Assembly (NCBI RefSeq): GCF_005239225.2
Contig: NC_133294.1
Location: forward strand, 16,133,631 to 16,197,630
Length of the DNA stretch: 64,000 nucleotides
Direction: 5' to 3'
Source: Populus alba
Taxonomy: Eukaryota > Streptophyta > Magnoliopsida > Malpighiales > Salicaceae
Both the position numbers and the translations under genes were made by a program. Shown here in pieces: positions 22,138 to 32,400 of the stretch. The notes beneath the pieces are model-generated. The model had not been told where the DNA came from. It searched no databases and was given only the letters and a program-made list of their open reading frames with translations. Numbering within the stretch: the stretch's first letter is position 1; the number at the start of each line of letters is the position of its first letter.

Positions 22138-23319
22138 ATGGCCAATCAAGAAATCAATCTATCAAGTCCCAGCACCATCGCTGCTCCATCTGATTCGTCC
22201 AAATCAGACCTTGCATCAAACTTCTGCAAATCTGACATCTCAAACCCATATTTCACCCATCACTCGGATCATCCAGGCCTCATCCTTGTCTCCAAATCAC
22301 TGAATGGAGATAATTATTCTGGGTGGAAAAGGGCTATGACTCTCGCCCTAAACTCCAAGAACAAACTCGGTTTTATCAATCGCTCAATTGAAATTCCTTC
22401 AGAACAGACTGATCCTGAAGGCTATGCTACCTGGTCACGATGTAATGATATGGTCCATTCCTGGATCATCAATACATTGAACCCGGAAATTGCAGATAGT
22501 GTAATCTATTATCCCACCGCACATGAAGTCTGGGAAGATTTACAGGAACGTTTTTCACAGAGCAATGCGCCTCGCATATTTGAAATTCAGAGGGACATTG
22601 CATATCTTCGACAGGAGCAGCTCTCCATCTCCTCATATTACACGAAATTAAAAGGTTTGTGGGATGAATTGGCTTCATACACAGACACAACACATGGAAC
22701 GCAGGCAGACCAACAAAGATTAATGCAGTTCTTAATGGGTTTAAATGACACTTACTCTGCAATTCGAGGCCAAATCTTGCTGATGAATCCTCTGCCATCC
22801 ATTCGCCAAGCTTATTCTTCGGTATGTCAAGAAGAAAAGCAACGATTTCTCAGCGTTGCACAAACGGAGATGGGTGGGAGTACTGCCATGGCAGTACGTT
22901 ATAATAATCAAGGAAAAAGAAATTTTATCTCAGAAACAGATCGCCCACAACACTCCGTGAATCGCCTCTCTCAGCCTCGTGATACTCGACCACAAGGAGA
23001 ACGCCGTTTTGACCAGGATCGGCGCCGTTTTGGGTCAGGAAGGGGACGACCCCAGTGCACCCATTGTGGAGAAATGGGGCATTGGGTGCAAAAGTGTTTC
23101 CAGTTAAATGGGTATCCACCGAGACACCCTAAAGCGAGGATGAATGGGTACCCGATTGGAAATCAAAGCACGATTGGAAATCAGCACTCAATTGGAAATC
23201 AACACAATGGTTTTCCCTTAGCTAACCAGGTATCTGAAATGTCCCACAAAGATGAGGTAAGGCCCACGGTTTCGTTGTCAGAAAACTCAACTCAAGCAAC
23301 TTTTGTCACTCCTAAATAA
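22138..23319 (+). CDS. Copia gag (capsid/nucleocapsid) open frame
   Basis: 393 aa from ATG 22138. The N-terminal part has the retrotransposon gag fold typical of plant Copia (LNGDNYSGWKRAMTLAL, then VWEDLQERFSQSNAPRIFEIQ). An Arg-rich stretch is followed by a CCHC zinc knuckle, CTHCGEMGHWVQKC (23056-23097), which binds the element's RNA. After it comes a short repeated stretch (three units around IGNQ) at about 23151-23210. The frame stops at 23319, where plant Copia usually reads straight into protease, so one base has been gained or lost just before, or translation must shift frame. Confidence 0.92.
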   Translation: MANQEINLSSPSTIAAPSDSSKSDLASNFCKSDISNPYFTHHSDHPGLILVSKSLNGDNYSGWKRAMTLALNSKNKLGFINRSIEIPSEQTDPEGYATWSRCNDMVHSWIINTLNPEIADSVIYYPTAHEVWEDLQERFSQSNAPRIFEIQRDIAYLRQEQLSISSYYTKLKGLWDELASYTDTTHGTQADQQRLMQFLMGLNDTYSAIRGQILLMNPLPSIRQAYSSVCQEEKQRFLSVAQTEMGGSTAMAVRYNNQGKRNFISETDRPQHSVNRLSQPRDTRPQGERRFDQDRRRFGSGRGRPQCTHCGEMGHWVQKCFQLNGYPPRHPKARMNGYPIGNQSTIGNQHSIGNQHNGFPLANQVSEMSHKDEVRPTVSLSENSTQATFVTPK

Positions 23320-25519
23320 TCATGAGGACAGTTCTAGCTCAAAAGCCAATGCAGTAACAAAGCCAGGTTTGTCTGAACTTGATAACCATAACTGGATTAT
23401 TGATAGTGGGGCTACCGACCATATCACATCTTCATCTGAATTATTGAATGAAAATAAGGACTGCTCACTACCACCTGTACTGTTACCTAGTGGAGACAAA
23501 GCAGATATTATTGCAAAAGGGTCTTTACCCTTAAATTCAGTCTATTATCTGCATGATGTTTTATCTGTGCCTACATTCAAAGTCGACTTGATGTCAGTAA
23601 GTCGTTTGACAAGGAGTTTGAACTGTTCAGTGACTTTTCTCCCTTATTGGTGTATTTTGCAGGATCTGGCTACGAGGAGGACGATTGGTTTGGGTAAACA
23701 GCGAAACGGCCTATACTATTTGGTGGCACTAGCGACAAAAAAGAACCTTACCAAACCTTCCTCAACCACAAATCATCCTGCATGCTACCTTACCCTCTCC
23801 TCTACCGACCTGTGGCATAATCGTCTAGGACATGTCTCACCTTCCCGTTTAAGTTTTCTCGCTAAATTTTTTTTGAATTTTTCCGTTGAGTCAAAAAATG
23901 CTTGCCACATATGTCCTTTGGCTAAGCAAAGTCGTCTATCTTTTGGTACTAGTACTATTTCATCTACCAAGCCTTTTGATATTATACATTGTGACATTTG
24001 GGGTCGTTATCGACATTCATCTATTTCTGGCGCTAATTATTTTCTCACCATTGTTGATGATTATACACGTTTTACGTGGATATTTTTAATGCGTCACAAA
24101 ACTGAAGCACAATCAATTTTACAACATTTCTTCAGTTATATTTTCACTCAATTTGAATCTCGCATTAAAATTTTTCGAAGTGACAATGGTGGAGAATTTA
24201 TCTCACTTCGATCTTTTTTTCAAGATAAAGGTGTCATTTTTCAAACTTCTTGTGTTTACACTCCTCAACAAAATGGGGTAGTGGAACGCAAACACCGACA
24301 CATCTTACAAGTTGCCCGTGCTTTAAAATTCCATGCTCAACTCCCTTCACAATTTTGGGGAGAATGTGCCCTCACGGCTGTCCATATAATTAATCGGCTA
24401 CCTTCACCGGTTATCTCTTTCAAAACACCTTTTGAACTTCTCTATTCCAAACCACCCTCATACTCTCATCTTCGCGTTTTTGGTTGTCTCACTTATGCCA
24501 CTAATGTTCACACTTCTCATAAATTTGACCAACGCGCCATTCCTTCTATTTTCATTGGATATCCAATCGGTCAAAAGGCATACAAGTTATTTGATTTATC
24601 AACAAAAAAGGTCTTTACTAGCCGGGATGTAAAATTTCATGAAAATATTTTTCCATATGCCACGGTCAACCCTTCCCATGTGCCCCATTATTCTGCCCAA
24701 AACTCATCAACCCACAAATCTGGACCCCTCCCGCTTCCAGCCCCGCCCCATGATCCCTTTGAGCCTCAATTTCGGCCCAGCCCAGAAACCCTCACCTCAG
24801 CTCAAACTCCCGATCCATTACATCATCACCTTCAGCCCAGCCCCTCTCCACTTATCCAAACCGAGTCCACGCCCTCTCCAGCCAACGACCTGTCATCCAC
24901 ACAAACTTCCCCAAATCCAATTCCACAATCTTCGTCTCCACCGCTTGAACCAATACCCCTCCGATCCCTCATCTCGCCTGAACCTGACCCAACCCACACC
25001 TCTCCAGTACCTACAACTTCACCTCCAGCAGCCCCACGTCGCTCCAGCCGCCAAATTGTTCCTCCAATTAAACTCGCCGATTACTTCTGCTCCGCTGCTT
25101 ACTCCGATCAATCGACCTCCCACGTTCCAGCTCCGATCAAAGGTACACGATACCCACTGTCCAATTTCGTTTCATACCACAGATATAATCCTGCTTATCA
25201 CTCTTTTGTGGCTAAAATTGAAACTGTCACGGAACCAAAATCATACTCTGAGGCCGCTGTTCATCCCGAATGGCAACAAGCCATGCAAACCGAACTACAA
25301 GCCCTCCAAGCCAATGGCACTTGGTCACTCACCCCTCTCCCAGTTGGTAAGACCCCGATTGGTTGTCGTTGGGTTTTCAAGGTCAAGCATAACTCAGACG
25401 GGTCAATTGAACGGTTCAAGGCACGGCTTGTGGCGAAGGGTTTCACACAATTAGCTGGCATTGATTATCAGGATACTTTCTCCCAACGGCCAAGATCATC
25501 TCAGTTCGGTGTCTATTAG
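23303..25519 (+). CDS. Copia pol, first part: protease, integrase and start of reverse transcriptase (interrupted)
   Basis: Open frame offset by one base from gag and overlapping it by 17 bp. The aspartic protease active site is WIIDSGATDH (Asp-Ser-Gly at 23402-23410). Next the GAG-pre-integrase zinc motif (LWHNRLGHV..CHICPLAKQ), then the integrase core with its D, D and E (HCDIWG; DDYTRF; RSDNGGEF; QQNGVVERKHR), then a Pro-rich linker and the opening of the reverse transcriptase domain (EWQQAMQTEL, RWVFKVK). The frame goes wrong at the C run near 25482 and ends at 25519; the continuing amino-acid pattern resumes in the gag frame. The ATG at 23303 is only the first Met and is unlikely to be a natural start. 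Confidence 0.92.
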   Translation: MSLLNNHEDSSSSKANAVTKPGLSELDNHNWIIDSGATDHITSSSELLNENKDCSLPPVLLPSGDKADIIAKGSLPLNSVYYLHDVLSVPTFKVDLMSVSRLTRSLNCSVTFLPYWCILQDLATRRTIGLGKQRNGLYYLVALATKKNLTKPSSTTNHPACYLTLSSTDLWHNRLGHVSPSRLSFLAKFFLNFSVESKNACHICPLAKQSRLSFGTSTISSTKPFDIIHCDIWGRYRHSSISGANYFLTIVDDYTRFTWIFLMRHKTEAQSILQHFFSYIFTQFESRIKIFRSDNGGEFISLRSFFQDKGVIFQTSCVYTPQQNGVVERKHRHILQVARALKFHAQLPSQFWGECALTAVHIINRLPSPVISFKTPFELLYSKPPSYSHLRVFGCLTYATNVHTSHKFDQRAIPSIFIGYPIGQKAYKLFDLSTKKVFTSRDVKFHENIFPYATVNPSHVPHYSAQNSSTHKSGPLPLPAPPHDPFEPQFRPSPETLTSAQTPDPLHHHLQPSPSPLIQTESTPSPANDLSSTQTSPNPIPQSSSPPLEPIPLRSLISPEPDPTHTSPVPTTSPPAAPRRSSRQIVPPIKLADYFCSAAYSDQSTSHVPAPIKGTRYPLSNFVSYHRYNPAYHSFVAKIETVTEPKSYSEAAVHPEWQQAMQTELQALQANGTWSLTPLPVGKTPIGCRWVFKVKHNSDGSIERFKARLVAKGFTQLAGIDYQDTFSQRPRSSQFGVY

Positions 25520-26766
25520 CTCTGGCTGCTGCCCGTGGATGGAATCTTCATCAACTTGACGTCAATAATGCATTTCTCCACGGTGATCTTCACGAAGAAA
25601 TTTACATGTCTCCACCGCCTGGGCTTCGAAGACAGGGGGAGGAACACTTATTCTGCCGTCTACACAAATCATTGTATGGGTTGAAGCAGGCATCACGGCA
25701 ATGGTTTGCCAAATTCTCCGAGGCCATACAATCAGCTGGTTATGAACAGTCAAAAGCCGATTATTCTCTCTTCATCAGAAAGCAAGGCAAGTCATTTACT
25801 GTTCTTTTGATATATGTAGACGATATCTTAATTACTGGTAATGATCCCGTGAGCATAGCTGATATCAAGAAATTCCTGCATAGAAAATTTCATCTTAAAG
25901 ATCTTGGTAAACTGAGATATTTCCTTGGTATTGAGATTTCCACATCCAAAGCTGGTACTTTTATCTCTCAACGAAAATACGCATTGGAAATTATTAAGGA
26001 TGCAGGTTTGCTGGGAGCAGCTCCCATCAATACTCCTATGGAACGCAACCTAAAATTGTCTGATAAAAGTGAGTTACTCAAAAATCCAGAGCGATATAGG
26101 CGATTGGTTGGGAGGTTGATATACCTCACGGTTTCAAGGCCAGATATTACATATTCTGTTCACATATTAAGCAGGTTCATGCACCAACCCCGAAAGGATC
26201 ATTGGGAATCAGCTTTACGGGTGGTGAGATATCTGAAATCTGCTCCTGGTCAAGGCCTCTTCTTCTCCGCAACCAGTGATCTCAGACTGCGAGCTTACTC
26301 TGATTCTGATTGGGCAGGATGCCCACTTACGAGAAGATCGACCACAGGATACTGCGTATTCCTAGGTCCCTCACTGATTTCATGGCGATCAAAACGACAA
26401 AAGACAGTGTCTCTATCTTCGGCTGAAGCAGAATATCGTGCTATGACAGGAGCTTGTTGCGAATTAACGTGGCTTCGTTGCTTACTTAAAGATTTGGGTG
26501 TGTTGCATCAACAATCAGCATTATTGTATTGTGATAATAAGGCCGCGATACACATTGCAGCGAATCCTATTTTTCATGAACGGACGAGACATATAGAAAT
26601 GGACTGTCATTTTATAAGGGATAAGATTCAAGATGGTTCTGTAGAAACAAGATTTGTGAGTTCTGAAAATCAGCTAGCCGACATTTTGACTAAGCCATTG
26701 GGAAAGGAATTCTTCATTCCTATGGTCCGCAAGTTGGGATTGCAAGACATCCACTCTCCAACTTGA
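25520..26766 (+). CDS. Copia pol, second part: reverse transcriptase and RNase H
   Basis: The pattern resumes in the +1 frame right after the break near 25482; the first ATG in this frame is 25606. It contains the polymerase active site YVDD (25813-25824), the conserved RYRRLVGRLIYL block, and the RNase H domain with SDSDWAG, SLSSAEAEYRAM and the terminal CDNKAAIHIAANPIFHERT, ending with ADILTKPLG. The stop at 26766 is 7 bp before the 3' LTR. Length and order match intact Copia elements, so only the two frame changes prevent a continuous polyprotein. Confidence 0.92.
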
Positions 26767-26773
26767 GGGGGAG

Positions 26774-27003
26774 TGTTGGAAGGTTAATCTGCTGCAATAT
26801 GTTTAACAGTTATTGTTCATGTATTTATTTCCTTTTATGATTCATTAAATGTAAATCAAATCTCTTAGAATTCTGCATTATTGTAGCATTGAATAGCTTT
26901 ATTATTTTTAACAGTTACTCATGTAATCATCTGTATATATTTCTCTCCAAAGGTTCAATAAAATATAACTTTGCAGATTCAATCTCTTCTTATTCGATTT
27001 ACA
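26774..27003 (+). repeat. 3' LTR of the Copia element
   Basis: 230 bp, identical by eye to the 5' LTR, preceded by the polypurine tract GAGGGGGAG (26765-26773) and followed by the target duplication AGATC. Confidence 0.95.
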
Positions 27004-27589
27004 AGATCAATCTAGGGAAAGTCTTTTCACCGTATTGCAAAAATAATATTTTTATTAAAAAAAAACGAAAAAAATCCACAGGTTTTTACCGAGTTTTTCC
27101 AAATTGTGAATTAACCCGAGTTTTTTTTACTAGTCACACCAGGTTGAATTGCTGAGTTTATACTTTATAGAACCAGTTTGAGATGCACATCCAACATCAA
27201 TGGATCGAGCATGTCTCGTAAATCAGGCGAGATAAACTAACAGAAGATAATCAATAGAATATACCAGCGGCAGCAAACAACACCTTCGCCAATAGTAGTG
27301 GATGCAAAACATAGTAGCAGATCAAGCAAAAAAGTAGCAGCAACTGAGACGACAACAATCCCAGTTGCAGCGGCGCCACGAGAAACAGCAGTCTGGATAC
27401 AAGACTGCAACAAACCTTTCAGTTCTTCATGTAAGGCTGGATGCAATCGATTGCCTTTCCATAGAAGATGGCTGGTTGAAACGGTTGAGGAAGTTCCATG
27501 TAAGGATTGGTGTCCAAGGAGCTGTGATTCAAATTATCTGCCTGCTCGAGATGATGATAAGAGGGTCATTCAAAGAGGGATTGACCTGA

Positions 27590-27949
27590 TGAGAGGAGGG
27601 CTTGAAGGAAGTGCGCTGGACCTTGTGACTTGTGGGGGAATGCATAATTTATCTGAAGTAGCTGTCAAGAATAATCTGTGTGGCCTATCAGGCTTAAAAG
27701 TCTCCGAAAATATCAAGCTGTAATTTCGTTACAAGTTCGATAAACGAGGAGACTATCCTGAGAAGCTTGTTACCTAATGTTGAGCATTTGAAACTCAGTC
27801 GTTTGAAAAATATATCTGCTAATTTGGAAGGAATCGTCCCTAAAAGAGGCTGCCTCAGCATGTTAAGGACCTTAGAAGAGAGCCAGCTGATATCCTTTTC
27901 TTTTCTTCGACATTTGAAAATCTTTGAAAAGATTAGAGTAGGTGACTGA
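27590..27949 (+). pseudogene. Leucine-rich-repeat fragment of an NBS-LRR resistance gene
   Basis: Two short frames together read like the LRR part of plant CC-NBS-LRR proteins: GGMHNLSEVAVKNNLCGLSGLKV (27633-27705 region), then after a frame change LLPNVEHLKLSRLKN.. and ..EGIVPKRGCLSMLRTLE and SFSFLRHLKI (27765-27940). Leucines fall at LRR spacing. No NB-ARC ATPase domain (P-loop, GLPL, MHD) is present before it, and stops break the frame, so it is not a working receptor. The weak open frame 27298-27590 just upstream has no recognisable domain. Confidence 0.7.
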
Positions 27950-28051
27950 AGAAGGGTTAAATATTATACAGCAGGAACTGAATATATGATAGCGGATGCT
28001 GTGTTTGTATGGATTTTGTGGCTTCCATTGTGAGTTCACTACTGTAGGAGA

Positions 28052-28410
28052 ATGGCCGCCTTCTTTGTGACTCTGTCTACTCTAATATCAACAATACTGT
28101 TAGATTCTGATCAAAGGTTGAAAGCCTTGGAGAAAGAAATGGAGAATCTACTACATCAGATGAACAGAATGAATCATGAACTTGAATTGGATGATAGAGA
28201 CGAAAAGTTACCCGCAAAACAAGTACAGAGTGGCCGCGAAAGACACTCCTTGAAGTAAATTCAATGCCGGAAGGTATGGTAGCAAAATAATAAAGATGTT
28301 TGCACACGCATAAGGCAGTACAAACTTGGCAAGAAAGTTGAGAAAATGCTCAAGGAGGTAGACAAGCATGGTGGTTTCCGATCACCAAGCAAGCACAGAA
28401 AACAGTGTTC
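28052..28410 (+). pseudogene. Coiled-coil N-terminal fragment of a CC-NBS-LRR gene
   Basis: From the ATG at 28052 a 68-residue frame has a heptad pattern (LKALEKEMENLLHQMNRMNHELE), ends at a stop (28256), and after two stops the same frame reads KLGKKVEKMLKEVDKHGGFR (about 28319-28380). The latter is the segment that follows the coiled coil in CC-NBS-LRR proteins of the RPS2/RPS5 group. No NB-ARC domain follows. It sits right after an LRR fragment, as expected if two tandem resistance genes had collapsed. Confidence 0.6.
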
Positions 28411-28429
28411 TTTTCCGTACGAACTTCAT

Positions 28430-28590
28430 TTTTTTTAAAAAATTATTTCAAATTAATAATTTTTTTATATTTAAATCATTTTAATATGTTAATATTAAAA
28501 ATAATTTTTAAAAATAAAATAATATTTTATTTTATTTACAAGAAAAAAACACTTTAAAAAACAATTTTTTATCATAATTTCTCATTCTAG
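28430..28590 (-). mobile_element. AT-rich MITE-like element, reverse orientation
   Basis: 'tttaaatcattttaatatgttaatattaaaaataa' followed by 'cactttaaaaaacaatttttta' is the reverse of the family core; ends are eroded. Confidence 0.5.
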
Positions 28591-29423
28591 ATTATGTGCA
28601 ATAGGCAATTGATTTAGATCATTTATATCCCAATACGTGCATGCATACAGGCACCATAACTCTTGAGGAATATGGCAAACCTGGAGAATACTATATTTCC
28701 AGGGTTTATTTAAAGAAAGGTAGCACTGAAACATTCTACCTTCATAATATATAACAAGCTTGCATGTCTAAACATAAGAACAAGAAAGGAAAAAATATAT
28801 ATAAGACTTTGAACAGCTAATAAATACTAAAATATTTTAGATTTCATAGTCCCCTAAACTATTTCTTCTTTTATAGTTTTATATCTTTTTAGGTCTACAA
28901 AACTTTAATTTAAAATTCAAACTAAACAAGCATATATATTTATAAAAATCATATTATATACCTATTATTAATTTTCAGATTCAACCTATTATATTGAGTT
29001 TAATGATAATATATATTAAAAAAAATTCCTATTAGGGTCGAACCTGAGGCGTAGCGTGGCAAGCAACCTGTTCAAGGAACTAAAAGTTAAGCTATTATTT
29101 ACATATCCCAACGGATTGGTGGGAATATTCGTCAGTTATTTACAAGGTGATCAAAAGTACGAAACCCCAATAACATAGTAGCAGTAATCCACAATTCTGC
29201 TTCGCAGTCAAACCACCTAAGCCTCACTCTTGTCCACAATATTTAACATGGTTAATGAACCTTCTACATAATAAAAGAATAACTGCACGCCTGAAAGGAA
29301 AAAATAAGAGAAGGAAATTTGCATGTTAGTGTCTGACAATTCGATGATGCTCCAGAAGAGGTGATCAATCTCAAGGCACTCGTTTTGATGAACTAAAAAG
29401 ATTTCAAGGGTAGAAAATTACCT
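28591..29423. other. Spacer and 3' UTR of the ATG18h-like gene
   Basis: AT-rich spacer to about 29000, then the probable 3' UTR of the minus-strand gene ending at 29424. No other gene seen. Confidence 0.35.
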
Positions 29424-32400
29424 CTAATCAAATTCATCACCTTCATTTTCAAATTGGTTCTCCATTTTCAGACCTTCATTGTTATTATTTACAAACTTGA
29501 GCAGCGCCTCTGTTCTTGAGCTCTCTCTATTATTTACAACCTCAAGCCGGGTATTAGTTTTAGGGCTGCCGTTGCTATTTACAATGCCCCTCGTTTCTAC
29601 TGGCATCCTAGAACCATTCCACCCAGTTTCTTCAACACCATTGTGAAGTTCAGCCACTGCAGCACCATTCTCAATCATGGAGTCAAGGGAGCCGGAGCTG
29701 CTCCTGCAAGAAAGCCTGCCATTTTCAGACAGCCCGTAACTCTGATGCTGCAGCCGCCCATTACTATTGCTATCTAAGGAAGGAACCCTGTAAGTGATAG
29801 AAATTATATTGGCATGATAATAAATATGGGTTCTCATTGTTGCACATAAAAAATTATGAAAGGAAAAACAGGAAATAAAATATAAATCAACGATGTGGAC
29901 TCCAATAAAAATGTTTCAGTAAACCTGCAACTTCTAAAACCTGGCCACTTGCAGTACTCAAAAAATTAAACAAATTTTTCCTTAGTCACGGATTTCATGA
30001 TTCAATCATCCCTCAATAAATGCTCCAATCTGATCAGCCCACAAAAATATATGCTGCCTAAAATCAAAATGTTTTTATCCAAAGACTAATAAACTTAATA
30101 GCATTTGAGGAAATGAATTTGTTTGACCATAAAATAGAATATACATCTACATTAGGAATCTAAAATCACCTTTGATCAACTTTGAGGCCATCTTCTGAGG
30201 AATTAAATAAAGAGTGTAATCAGGTGGGAAAAAAAAATTAATAAAAAAACACTTGATCAGCACAGTAACAATTTTTTTTCTTTCTACAGATTAAGTCACA
30301 TTAGGTAAGATCATTTCAGAACAAACTATACTTAGTAAAAATAGGAGAACATTGATATCAGCAAAAATATAAAATTTTCTGCTGAGAAAAAAATATATTT
30401 TGTTAGGAAACAAGAGCCTTCTGCATACAAAATTGAACTCCAATCTGTAAAAGGCCAAATTCTTTTGACGCTTTTTAAACCTGAGGGATTTTTCCATTTT
30501 GGAGTGGCTAACGAATTTTATTCAATAAAGTTGAAGACTTCAACATAATCAGAAAAGTAAATGGATACAAAACTTTTATGCCTACCTTGTATGTAGAAAT
30601 TTTGGTGTTTGAAGATGATCAAAATGTGGGACCAGGTCCTTTGACCTTGCTTCGATCATGCGAGTTGGAATTCTTTCAATCTCAATTTCCCCTTGCAATG
30701 CATCTGCATCATCCACTTCTATCCCCTCAATCATCATTGATTGGAAGTATATCTGGCAAGCAATTGACAGCATTTCAGACACGAATTAAAATGTGCATGT
30801 TTTTTATGGACAGTTTTTTAAAATACCTCAGGTTTTGCCCATAATGGGAAACGAGGTTGATGCATGTGCAGTTCAGCTTCGGAAATATATAAATAATGCT
30901 TTTCCTCAGAGCTGATCTTTGCATTTGTGACTGCACTATCTTCAGGATATATACTATTTCCTTTCTTTATGCCTTCAGGATGTATCTTGTTGCTATCAGA
31001 ATTCCCATTCTCACCATATATATCAGCATTATCCTCTCGATCTCTTCGATTTTGTTTCTGACATATATTCCACTTCTGCATTGCCTCAACTACTAACCTT
31101 CCATCATTTTCCGCAGCTGATTCATAAGTTGCATTAAGTCCAGATGCAATTGCCATTGAATCTACACCAGCTGATATCCTCAATGCATATTGTATCATAG
31201 AACCAGAAGGAGAGAAAACTAAAAGATGGTACTTTGACTTGAAAGAGGCTCCATCCACATACATATCATTACTGCCTTTGCATTTGTGAAAAGATGAAGC
31301 TATAGCACCGGAAAGGTAACCCTGTCTTCCTGAAGCAGCTGCTGCAGCTCCAGTTACAGTGCCTCTCCAGCCATTATTTCCATTTCTTATTCTGCTGACA
31401 GCAGATAGTGTGACTGGGGGGCCAGATGCACAAAGGCTCTGTTGACTATGCATTTGTAAACCTAAACTGGGCAAGTAACGAACAGTCGGCTTAGTCATTA
31501 CTCCCAATCCACTATTTTTCATGACGTGACCAGATTCAGAAGATTGAAAGTTCATTGATCCTCCCAAGGGATTAATAGCAAACAAATGGCTTGTTCCCCT
31601 TGATGAACTTATCATAATCCAGTAGCTGTCATCACTGAAACTGATGTCCTGTATAACCTGAGAAATAAAACCAGAAGAAACAAGATAAACAAAGATCAAA
31701 TCTAACTGCTCATGATGCAATAATCCAAAACAAAATATAGGAACATCTGTTCTGGTCTTACTGCATTTGTAAATCCACGTTGCAGCCTGTACAGGTGTAT
31801 ATGAGATGCACCAGCAGAGGAGCTTCCTTGGAGTCCAGGCATTATTTTGAAAACATTAATGTTATGACCCTGGACAGAGGCAGTCACTAAAAGCGTCCCA
31901 CTAGAATCAAAGCACAAAGCAGAGATAGGACTCTTGTGTGCTCTAAACTGGGCAATAGCAAGTTTACTGACGATATCCCTCACAACAACCTGAAAAACAA
32001 AGAGTACATAAGAGGGGGGATTCTACAAGAGCAATCATACTTGTACCAGCTCATTAAAGAAAATCCAAATCGAGGCAGAAAAGACAGATGCAGATGAAAC
32101 ACAATAGCATCATCCCATAACTACTTCCTAACATAACATTCCTGGGCGGAAATTCATCCCTCGGAACAAATGAACATTACTCGCATAAGGGTGCCAGTTA
32201 ATACGATTAACGTGCCATTGTTATAAAGTAATATCATGCATTTCTCCAGAAAAAACTCATTAAAGCGAACAAGACACATTTACTTTAGAATTAACATAAG
32301 GGTAAACAGAAACGGTGTTGAAAAGAAAGGTTCTAGTAGCACTTGGAACAAAACAAAAGGGGAAGCACAATACACACCATTCCAATGTTATCTGCATCTG

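Larger units (their letters stand above)
21813..27003 (+). mobile_element. Complete Ty1/Copia LTR retrotransposon (5.2 kb)
   Basis: Two 230-bp LTRs (21813-22042 and 26774-27003), each TG..CA, appear identical over their whole length. A 5-bp target duplication AGATC flanks the element (21808-21812 and 27004-27008). A primer-binding site for initiator tRNA-Met follows the left LTR and a GAGGGGGAG polypurine tract precedes the right. In between are gag, protease, integrase, reverse transcriptase and RNase H in Copia order. Two one-base frame changes split the coding region (near 23303-23319 and at the C run near 25482). Identical LTRs imply a very recent insertion. An autonomous relative, or sequencing error in the homopolymers, must be considered. 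Confidence 0.96.

Noticed and set aside
24639..25454. 271-codon plus-strand frame inside the Copia element
   Set aside because: It is a shifted frame of the Pro-rich integrase linker; the other frame carries the known domains.
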